64,000 nucleotides of DNA from Daejeonella lutea (GTDB lineage: Bacteria; Bacteroidota; Bacteroidia; Sphingobacteriales; Sphingobacteriaceae). The position numbers were made by a program, and so were the translations under genes. This document shows positions 17,098 through 23,902 of the stretch, piece after piece. Where the stretch lies: NCBI RefSeq assembly GCF_900168015.1, contig NZ_FUYR01000001.1, forward strand, positions 1,672,943-1,736,942. Reading direction: 5' to 3'. How positions within the stretch are numbered: position 1 is the first letter of the stretch; each line of letters starts with the position of its first letter. The notes beneath the pieces are model-generated. The model saw nothing but the letters and a program-made list of their open reading frames with translations. It did not search any database and was not told the DNA's origin.

Positions 17098-19410
17098 ATG
17101 GCAAAAGGTAATAACGGCGATCTGTCCAGACTTCAATTCTTAAAAACCTCGGGGCTTATAGCAACAGGGCTGACATTCCTTCCAGGCATGGTAAGATCAA
17201 TGACAACAACAACAGCTGCAAACTTCCGCATTATTATCCCATCAATGGGCAGCGCACCAGAGAAGTTTGCCGCCGAGCAACTCAAACAATACTTGTCGCA
17301 GCTCCCAGAAGCAACAATTTCTGTAGTGGAGGAAGATCAAAATATAATTGAAAATGCCTTTTATCTGGGTCAGACAGCATTTGCCAAAGCTCAAAGCATT
17401 GATTTCAATAAGCTCTCCGAAGATGCTTATATCTTAAAACCAGTCGGAAATAATTTAATCGTAGCTGGAGGATCGAAGAAAGGGCTTTTGTATGGCGTTT
17501 ATGATTTACTTGAGGAAATGGGGTTTCGGAAATATGCGCCCGACTCTACCCTTATCCCAAAAAGTAAGGCGCTTATGATTCCTAAGTCGGTAAGATCATT
17601 CGCGCCGAAAATAAATTACCGAACAACATCGTATGGTGCAATGGGTGGAGAAGACTACAGCAATTGGCACAAACTGTCATCCAGATCTGAATGGGGTCTT
17701 TTTGTTCATACTTTTCATACCCTCATCCCAGCAAAAGATTATGCGGACACAAACCCCGAATATTTTTCACTGATCAATGGAACGCGCCGACCAGGAACTC
17801 AGTTATGCCTGTCAAATCCCGAGGTAGTACAGGTTCTAATTGCGAATTTAAAGAAGAAAATTGCTGAAAAACCTGCTTCCAGGTACTGGTCGGTTAGTCA
17901 GGATGATAATGATCAATATTGTGGCTGCGATAACTGCAACGCACTAAATGAAAAATTTGGTGGCGTTCCAAGCGGTAGTATTATTCATTTTGTCAATAAG
18001 GTTGCACGGGCTATACCTGGCAAAATGATCTCGACTCTCGCCTACTGGTATTCGCGCAAGGCACCAAAAAATATAAAGGCAGAGCCCAATGTTAATATCA
18101 TGCTGTGCAATATTGAAAGTCTAAGACACGCCCCGGTATACGAAACCGACCCCGCCTTTTCTGCAGACCTTAAAGACTGGGGCACTATAGCGAGCGATAT
18201 AATTATATGGGATTACAATATTCAGTTTACGAATTTCATTGCACCCTTTCCTAATCTCTTCACATTAAAGTCCAATATTAAATTTTACACAGATAACAAC
18301 GTTAAGGCATTATTCATGCAGGCGAATAATGAGCCGGCAGCAGATATGGCACTTTTGCGGGCCTACCTAATTAATAAGTTAATGTGGCAGCCTGAAGCCA
18401 GCGAAAAAGATCTTATAGACGATTTCCTAAATGGATATTTCGGGTCGGCAGGCATGTATATTCGCCAGTATATTGACGATATGCAGGCTTCGCTGGTAAA
18501 GAGCGGTATGAAGCTGAATATTTTCGGGGATCCGATAGACGCGAAAGAGGCCTTCTTATCAGCGGATATGATGTCTAAATACAACAATCTATTTGACCAG
18601 GCTGAAAAAACCGTAGGGGCGAATAAAACATTGCTAAGAAGAGTACAAACAGCGCGTTTACCAATTATGTATGCGGCGATTCAAATTGGACGGACTGAAA
18701 TTAACACGGAACGAAGTATGTACAAACAGGGCACTGATGGGATAACATTAGCTAAGCCAGAAATGAAGGCACTTGTGCAGGATTTTGTCTCGAAATGCAA
18801 GGCAGAAAATGTAAATTTAATAAGGGAACGAGCGGGCACACCCGATCACTACCTTGCCTCCTACACCCGCATCTTCGAAAAAATGGATGCAACCAGCAAA
18901 ACAAAGTCTTTTGGTAAAAAGATAATCCCGCTTACCATGCCTAATCAAAAATCCAAAGGTCCAGAGGCGCTTACTGACGGCTTATTTGGATCATTTGAAT
19001 CCTGGCAATCCGCAGATAAAAACTTCGTTTATTACACAGGTGAGCACATGGATTTCGTACTTGACCTTGGGGCGTTAATTCCCATTAATTCGGTTCATAT
19101 GGATTTCTTAAATCCGCAGGCACAACCCGACTGGCACCTTTTTGCTTTGCCGAAATCAGTGAGTTACTCAATCTCTGCTGACGGAAAAAAATATACTGAA
19201 CCTGTCGTGATCATAAACCCGCATAACCCCGATCCGGCAACAAATCCTGCGATTATAAATACCTATGTTCAACCCTTTCACTCCGAATTTAACGGAGAAA
19301 TTGCCCGTTATGTAAAAGTTCATGCAGAAAGTTTGCTTACAACACCAAAATGGCATATTCGATCAGGACAACCAATATCAATTTACACGGATCAAATTGT
19401 TGTTATGTGA
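17098..19410 (+). CDS. DUF4838 protein, putative secreted glycoside hydrolase
   Basis: 770 residues. The N-terminus (LSRLQFLKTSGLIATGLTFL) resembles a Tat-type leader but lacks the second Arg, so export route is uncertain. Residues of roughly 45-150 form an alpha-glucuronidase/GH20-like N-terminal domain (AAEQLKQYLSQLPEA, GSKKGLLYGVYDLLEEMG). The middle is a DUF4838 TIM-barrel-like domain (YWSVSQDDNDQYCGCDNCNA, NVKALFMQANNEPAADM). The C-terminal part is a discoidin/F5-8-type-C-like sandwich (DGLFGSFESWQSADKN, DFVLDLGALIPINSVHMDF). DUF4838 proteins are found in polysaccharide loci and are suspected of acting on uronic acid or amino sugar glycans. It lies close to the sulfatase and rhamnosidase genes. 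Confidence 0.8.
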   Translation: MAKGNNGDLSRLQFLKTSGLIATGLTFLPGMVRSMTTTTAANFRIIIPSMGSAPEKFAAEQLKQYLSQLPEATISVVEEDQNIIENAFYLGQTAFAKAQSIDFNKLSEDAYILKPVGNNLIVAGGSKKGLLYGVYDLLEEMGFRKYAPDSTLIPKSKALMIPKSVRSFAPKINYRTTSYGAMGGEDYSNWHKLSSRSEWGLFVHTFHTLIPAKDYADTNPEYFSLINGTRRPGTQLCLSNPEVVQVLIANLKKKIAEKPASRYWSVSQDDNDQYCGCDNCNALNEKFGGVPSGSIIHFVNKVARAIPGKMISTLAYWYSRKAPKNIKAEPNVNIMLCNIESLRHAPVYETDPAFSADLKDWGTIASDIIIWDYNIQFTNFIAPFPNLFTLKSNIKFYTDNNVKALFMQANNEPAADMALLRAYLINKLMWQPEASEKDLIDDFLNGYFGSAGMYIRQYIDDMQASLVKSGMKLNIFGDPIDAKEAFLSADMMSKYNNLFDQAEKTVGANKTLLRRVQTARLPIMYAAIQIGRTEINTERSMYKQGTDGITLAKPEMKALVQDFVSKCKAENVNLIRERAGTPDHYLASYTRIFEKMDATSKTKSFGKKIIPLTMPNQKSKGPEALTDGLFGSFESWQSADKNFVYYTGEHMDFVLDLGALIPINSVHMDFLNPQAQPDWHLFALPKSVSYSISADGKKYTEPVVIINPHNPDPATNPAIINTYVQPFHSEFNGEIARYVKVHAESLLTTPKWHIRSGQPISIYTDQIVVM

Positions 19411-19459
19411 AGTAGTGTACTACCAGGAAACCATTCTAAGTCTTGTTCGTTAACAATAC

Positions 19460-20071
19460 ATGTTGCTTTTAATAGAAAATTCCAATTTGATTGAATGGGG
19501 CGGATTATTTATTATCCTAGCTTTCGTCTTTTTAGAAACCGGTTTACTGCTGGGAATTATTGTACCCGGTGGCGAAACTCTGCTTTTTACCTCCGGCTTG
19601 TTAGTAAGTACTGGAACACTCCAGACGGACATAGGCACTTTGCTGATCGGCGTCATCCTAGCGGGTATCTCAGGGGATATTTCTGGCTTTTATATTGGTA
19701 AGAAATTTAAAGATCGTCTTCACAAGAAAAAGGACACATGGTATTTCAAAAAACGATACCTGACCCTCGCTGAAGAGTATGTGCGCAGGCACAAAAAAGG
19801 GGCTATCGTTATTGGTAAATTTCTGCCCATCATCCGACCATTCACTCCAGTAATAACAGGTACCAGCGCTATGCCCTTTTCGAAATTCTTTGCGCTTTCG
19901 CTTGTCGCAATCGCTTCATATACCTGCGTCTTTACTGTTACAGGATTTTTGATCGGATCGCAGTTCCCAGAAATTAAAAACTATCTCGGGTATATACTCC
20001 CCGCCAGCATAATAGTTGCCCTGATTCCTGTAATCAGGGAAGTGAGAAAAAAGGCTGAACTGGAACGCTGA
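19460..20071 (+). CDS. DedA family membrane protein
   Basis: 203 residues with four to five hydrophobic helices. It carries DedA/SNARE-associated hallmarks: FVFLETGLLLGIIVPGGETLL near the N-terminus, GISGDISGFYIGKKFKDRL in the middle, and GKFLPIIRPFTPVITGTSAMPF, where the Arg in the amphipathic segment is conserved. DedA proteins are proposed lipid scramblases (for example for undecaprenyl phosphate) in the inner membrane. This gene stands alone between DUF4838 and the Crp-type regulator genes. The start at 19460 (ATG) leaves a short 5' leader of about 50 bases. Family assignment is secure; the lipid handled is not. Confidence 0.92.
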   Translation: MLLLIENSNLIEWGGLFIILAFVFLETGLLLGIIVPGGETLLFTSGLLVSTGTLQTDIGTLLIGVILAGISGDISGFYIGKKFKDRLHKKKDTWYFKKRYLTLAEEYVRRHKKGAIVIGKFLPIIRPFTPVITGTSAMPFSKFFALSLVAIASYTCVFTVTGFLIGSQFPEIKNYLGYILPASIIVALIPVIREVRKKAELER

Positions 20072-20106
20072 GGAAAGCACACTTGCTTCGTATATTAGCC
20101 CCTTCA

Positions 20107-20127
20107 CCGTCAACCGTCAACCGTCAA
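20107..20127 (+). repeat. Tandem repeat, three CCGTCAA units
   Basis: Three exact 7-base units (CCGTCAA at 20107, 20114 and 20121) stand directly before the GTG start of the Crp-type regulator gene, which begins 9 bases after the last unit. A related core (GTTGAC) appears singly at about 8604 and 48252. The block could be a slippage-prone microsatellite or part of an intergenic repeat family; it may change leader spacing for the regulator. Confidence 0.7.
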
Positions 20128-20135
20128 CTGTAAAA

Positions 20136-20717
20136 GTGTTTCAAGAAGTAGATAATCATATTACCCGCTGTGCAAGGATTGAATCTTCTGATCTGGAAAG
20201 ATTTCATCTGAAACTGAAACATAAAACATTTAAAAAGAAGACACGATTGCTTGAGCAGGGCGAAATATGCAAATTTGAAGCTTACATCGTAAAAGGCTGT
20301 GTCAAGAAATATTATATCGATCCGGAAGGGGAAGAAGTCATACTGCAGTTTGCTTTAGAAGACTGGTGGATCAGTGATATCGGCAGTTTTTCCGAACAAA
20401 AGCCATCAAATCTTTTTATAGAAACTATTGAGGACACAGAAGTTTTGATGATTGATTTTGAAAGTAAACAGTCTTTATTCAGTGAAATACCCTCTCTTGA
20501 GCGTGTATTTCGCATCATGATGCAAAGAGCCTACTCTGTGCTGGAAAGTCGCTTTTATGCCACCATTACCCATTCGGCGGAGGATCGTTACCTGGATTTC
20601 CTTAAAAAATATCCAAGCATCCCGCAAAGGGTTCCCCAGCTGCAAATTGCTTCCTATCTTGGGATTACCCCCGAATCACTTAGCCGCATCAAATCAAAAA
20701 TCTTAAAAAAAGATTGA
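20136..20717 (+). CDS. Crp/Fnr-type transcriptional regulator
   Basis: 193 residues from a GTG start. The cyclic-nucleotide-binding-like domain covers about 20-115 (LLEQGEICKFEAYIVKGCVK, EEVILQFALEDWWISD). A C-terminal helix-turn-helix follows (QLQIASYLGITPESLSRIKSK, about 168-190). There are no Cys clusters, so it is not an FNR iron-sulfur sensor, and the cNMP phosphate-binding motif is degenerate, which is usual for this Bacteroidota subgroup. It precedes the ring-cleaving dioxygenase/esterase/cupin cluster by 79 bases and may control it; this is inferred from position only. Confidence 0.9.
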   Translation: MFQEVDNHITRCARIESSDLERFHLKLKHKTFKKKTRLLEQGEICKFEAYIVKGCVKKYYIDPEGEEVILQFALEDWWISDIGSFSEQKPSNLFIETIEDTEVLMIDFESKQSLFSEIPSLERVFRIMMQRAYSVLESRFYATITHSAEDRYLDFLKKYPSIPQRVPQLQIASYLGITPESLSRIKSKILKKD

Positions 20718-20757
20718 GTTCTTATCCTACATCAAGAGTCTGGGTTTCTGTATACCG

Positions 20758-20765
20758 TAAATTTG
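20758..20765 (+). promoter_or_regulatory. Putative -7 box for dioxygenase operon
   Basis: TAAATTTG fits the Bacteroidota -7 consensus TAnnTTTG and lies about 30 bases before the ATG of the dioxygenase gene. No clear -33 TTTG was found at the usual spacing, so this rests on a single box. Confidence 0.35.
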
Positions 20766-20795
20766 TACTATCAATTACAGAAAACAACAAAAACG

Positions 20796-21731
20796 ATGGA
20801 AGATAGAATATTAGGAATTCATCATATCACAGCGATAGCCGGTGAAGCAAAACGCAATTACAATTTCTATACTAATATTTTGGGACTACGATTAGTTAAG
20901 AAAACAGTCAATTTCGATGATCCATACACATATCATTTTTACTATGGAGATAAAGTCGGTACCCCGGGATCTATACTGACATTCTTCCCATGGGAAGGTA
21001 TGCAGGCTGGCCGCCGTGGCAGCCGTCAGGTAACTGAGATCGGGTATTCGGTCCCTCAGAATAGCCTTGACTTCTGGCTTTCCCGTTTTGAAAAGCATAA
21101 CGTTATCTATAATAAAATATCGGAGAAATTCGGAGAACAATATCTTACATTCCTGGATCCGGATGGATTGAAGTTTGAATTGATCACTTCAAAACAATCC
21201 GACACCCGGCTGCCCTGGGAAACAGAACAAATTTCCGGAGAACACGCTTTAAAAGGGTTTCATAACATTTCAATTACCACTAATAAAATGGAAGCCACAG
21301 CAAATGTCCTAACAAATATTTTCGGCTATAAGCTTTTGGAGAGCCATGTAAACAGACACCGCTTTGTAACCGATGCAATTGACACAGCAAACATCGTAGA
21401 CCTGGTGGAAGCTCCCGGTGAATCTATCGGCCATGTGGCCGCAGGTTCGGTGCATCATGTTGCTTTCCGCGTAAAGGACGATACGGTATTGATGCATTAC
21501 AGAGATAAAGTTGTTGCCGCTGGATTAAACATCACCGAAAAGATTGACAGAAATTATTTCTATTCTTTGTATTTCCGTGAACCCGGCGGTGTTCTGTTTG
21601 AGATTGCTACAGATAATCCAGGTTTTGCGATTGATGAGTCGGTTGAAGAATTAGGATCTGGCTTGAAGCTTCCTGCCCAATATGAAAGCAGCAGAGATGA
21701 TATTACCAAGCGACTGGCAGTTTTAGTCTAA
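20796..21731 (+). CDS. Ring-cleaving dioxygenase, VOC superfamily (MhqO-like)
   Basis: From the ATG at 20796 (MEDRILGIHHITAIAG) the protein has 311 residues and two VOC modules. The first starts with HHITAIAG and contains DFWLSRF and FLDPDGLKFELI; the second starts with LKGFHNISITTNKMEA, with HHVAFRVKDD and FREPGGVLFEIATDNPGF. This matches the MhqO-type extradiol dioxygenase family, which in Bacillus subtilis belongs to the MhqR regulon for quinone and catechol stress. The earlier in-frame start (20763) lies in the promoter-like region, so the later ATG is chosen. It leads a three-gene operon with 5-6 base spacing. Confidence 0.88.
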   Translation: MEDRILGIHHITAIAGEAKRNYNFYTNILGLRLVKKTVNFDDPYTYHFYYGDKVGTPGSILTFFPWEGMQAGRRGSRQVTEIGYSVPQNSLDFWLSRFEKHNVIYNKISEKFGEQYLTFLDPDGLKFELITSKQSDTRLPWETEQISGEHALKGFHNISITTNKMEATANVLTNIFGYKLLESHVNRHRFVTDAIDTANIVDLVEAPGESIGHVAAGSVHHVAFRVKDDTVLMHYRDKVVAAGLNITEKIDRNYFYSLYFREPGGVLFEIATDNPGFAIDESVEELGSGLKLPAQYESSRDDITKRLAVLV

Positions 21732-21736
21732 AAGAT

Positions 21737-22360
21737 ATGTACCAACATAGTAAACAAATTCTGACAAGTGGCTTGCCCCTTGCAGAAGCTGAAAAAGCAA
21801 TCATTATGCTGCACGGCAGGGGTGCCACCGCGGAAAGTATAATGAGTTTGAAAGATGAATTACATTTAGCAGGAGCAGCGGTTATAGCACCTCAGGCAAC
21901 CAATCACAGCTGGTACCCTTATAGCTTTCTGGTGACGGTTGAACAAAATCAGCCGGCCCTGGATTCAGCACTCGGGCTTATTGATGATCTGGTGAAAGAT
22001 GCTTTGGCAGCAGGGATACCACTGAATAAAATTTATTTTCTGGGGTTTTCTCAGGGAGCTTGTCTCGCTCTCGAGTATATAGCACGTCATGCTGAAGGCT
22101 ATGGCGGAGTAATTGCCTATACAGGCGGATTGATCGGAGATCAGCTAAATTCAGAAAAGTACACAGGGGATTTAGCGGGCACACCCGTATTAATTACAAC
22201 TGGAAATCCGGACCCGCATGTTCCCCTAGTTCGTGTTGAACAAACAGTGAACATGTTAAAAAATTTGAATGCCAGTGTCACTTTAAAGGTTTACAATGGA
22301 AGATCTCATACTATTCAGAACGAAGAGCTTCAGCTTGCAAATGACCTTGTTTTGAAATAA
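21737..22360 (+). CDS. Phospholipase/carboxylesterase (MhqD-like)
   Basis: 207 residues of the alpha/beta-hydrolase fold. The oxyanion segment LHGRGA (25-30) precedes the nucleophile elbow GFSQG (Ser105); a late Asp (NPDPHVP) and His (GRSHTI) complete a plausible triad. Length and motifs match the small carboxylesterase family containing MhqD. It begins 5 bases after the dioxygenase stop, the same pairing as mhqO and mhqD in Bacillus, which supports a role in handling quinone-like or catechol-derived electrophiles. Cytoplasmic, no signal peptide. Confidence 0.9.
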   Translation: MYQHSKQILTSGLPLAEAEKAIIMLHGRGATAESIMSLKDELHLAGAAVIAPQATNHSWYPYSFLVTVEQNQPALDSALGLIDDLVKDALAAGIPLNKIYFLGFSQGACLALEYIARHAEGYGGVIAYTGGLIGDQLNSEKYTGDLAGTPVLITTGNPDPHVPLVRVEQTVNMLKNLNASVTLKVYNGRSHTIQNEELQLANDLVLK

Positions 22361-22366
22361 TATACA

Positions 22367-22726
22367 ATGGATGCACTAAAAATCACTCGTATTTACTCCG
22401 ATGTTAATGGGGATTCGCACTTTGAAAACATAAGTATCCCCTTGCATTCTGGTGGGACAATTGGTTATCTTTCAGAAAAATATAAAGTGGAAAACCTGAT
22501 TTTCCGGAAGGTCATTCCTTCTTACGATTACGATTTCCACAACCCTCCTTCCAAACAGTTCATCGTGCTTCTCAACGGAACGATTGAGATTGAAACCTCG
22601 CTGGGAGAAAAACGCAATTTTGGTGCTGGAGAAATTCTGCAGGTGGAAGATATTACCGGAAAAGGTCATCGCACCCGAAACCTTGAGGCAATAGAGCGCG
22701 AATCTTTATTTATCACATTTCAGTAG
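22367..22726 (+). CDS. Cupin-like protein, third gene of the dioxygenase operon
   Basis: 119 residues with a single beta-barrel pattern: YDYDFHNPPSKQFIVLLNGT, then IEIETSLGEKRNFGAGEILQ and GKGHRTRNLEA. These match the two cupin motifs with His residues that could hold a metal. It starts 6 bases after the esterase stop, so it is co-transcribed. Enzymatic role unknown; it may act on the ring-cleavage product or bind a small ligand. Its end overlaps the convergent VOC gene by 14 bases. Confidence 0.7.
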   Translation: MDALKITRIYSDVNGDSHFENISIPLHSGGTIGYLSEKYKVENLIFRKVIPSYDYDFHNPPSKQFIVLLNGTIEIETSLGEKRNFGAGEILQVEDITGKGHRTRNLEAIERESLFITFQ

Positions 22727-23105
22727 AGGTGGATTCCTTGCCTGTAACTTGAAGCAATTCCATCCGGTTCCCAAATGGATCAACAAATGCGAACCTTTCC
22801 CAGCCGGCGACTTTAGCCTGGGCGTGTATTTCAATGTCGTTGGCTTCCAGATGATTTCTGGCTGATTTGATATCTGAAACTTCCATAGCAGTATGTCTGT
22901 CGGTGGTATGGCGACGTGTCTCAACTCCAATGTGAAGTTGGGCATCGCCGATGTTGAACCAGTATCCCGGAGTTTCAAAGATATGATCAGGGCGCTCAAT
23001 TAATTGTAATCCAAGGATCTCACTGTAAAAAATCTTTGCTTCCTCCAAATTTTCTGGTTCGACACAAATATGAAAATGATTAATCCGGGTAAATGTTATG
23101 GACAT
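22713..23105 (-). CDS. VOC family protein (glyoxalase-like)
   Basis: 130 residues of the vicinal oxygen chelate fold: INHFHICVEPENLEEAKIFY opens the first motif and ERFAFVDPFGNRMELLQV closes the second. Likely metal ligands are the first His (NHFHI), a central His (AQLHIGV) and a terminal Glu (MELLQ), as in small glyoxalase/bleomycin-resistance-type proteins. Substrate unknown. It is tail-to-tail with the cupin gene, with a 14-base overlap, and is the last of a leftward block that includes the SIMPL and TonB-type genes, separated by about 37 bases. Confidence 0.88.
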   Translation of the reverse strand: MSITFTRINHFHICVEPENLEEAKIFYSEILGLQLIERPDHIFETPGYWFNIGDAQLHIGVETRRHTTDRHTAMEVSDIKSARNHLEANDIEIHAQAKVAGWERFAFVDPFGNRMELLQVTGKESTSTEM

Positions 23106-23142
23106 TACTGAAGCATTGGAGTTGTTAACATTTTCAAGGATT

Positions 23143-23841
23143 CTATTTCATTTCGAAAACAGCCCTTATTTGCGAACTTAATTTCACTGATTTGAAATTA
23201 ACAGCAGACGCAGCTGATTGTTCCACCGCTTCATATAAAGCACCATTACCTGCGTTCATCTGCCGGTTCATCTGTTGGGTTGGTTCAGCAAGTTCAGAGA
23301 TTTCGATGGCTTCACCCAATTCTTTATTAATCGATTCAGTTAAATAAAGTGCCTTAGCCTGAGCTGCTTTCAAGGCTTTGATTTTAAGATTCTTCTTTAT
23401 AGTGTCCAGATTGGAATAATCATACCCTTCAATCTGGGTATACTGAACCCCGCGCGGGTCAATTGCAGCAAGAATTGCATCAAGCTTCTTTACATCAGGC
23501 AATTTTAACCGGTATTGTTTTCCTGCCAGGAATTGTGGGTCGCGTTTTCTGTTATAATACTCCTGGTAACTTGCAACATTGTTAACCAAAAGGTTTTTCG
23601 AATCAATTCCTGCCGATTGTAAAGACGACAGTAGTTTTGTTTCCAGTATTTCAATGGAGACCCGCTGCTTAGTCCCGCTTACAAAGTATTCCCGCAAGGA
23701 AATGCCCACATAAACAATATCGGGAGTAACTTCGGTTTCAGCACTTCCCACTACTTCAATCTTTTCGCTGGCCGACTTTTCGGAGCATGACGATGTCCAA
23801 AGGACGGATCCTGCCACGAATAATAAAATTATCTTCTTCAT
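23143..23841 (-). CDS. SIMPL (DUF541) domain lipoprotein
   Basis: From the ATG at 23841 (MKKIILLFVAGSVLW) the protein has 232 residues with a lipoprotein signal ending at Cys (SVLWTSSC). The upstream ATG at 23883 would add 14 residues before the signal and is rejected. The mature part has SIMPL features: IEVVGSAETEVTPDIVYVGI at the start, AKALYLTESINKELGEAIEI in the second half and SSQIRAVFEM at the end. SIMPL proteins are periplasmic, often linked to envelope stress; no catalytic activity is established. It is transcribed leftward, 61 bases after the TonB-type receptor gene. Confidence 0.88.
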   Translation of the reverse strand: MKKIILLFVAGSVLWTSSCSEKSASEKIEVVGSAETEVTPDIVYVGISLREYFVSGTKQRVSIEILETKLLSSLQSAGIDSKNLLVNNVASYQEYYNRKRDPQFLAGKQYRLKLPDVKKLDAILAAIDPRGVQYTQIEGYDYSNLDTIKKNLKIKALKAAQAKALYLTESINKELGEAIEISELAEPTQQMNRQMNAGNGALYEAVEQSAASAVNFKSVKLSSQIRAVFEMK

Positions 23842-23902
23842 AATAGCTTTTATAATATGATGTGAAAAGAAGGATATTTCCATACAGAAAAATTGCTATG
23901 AG

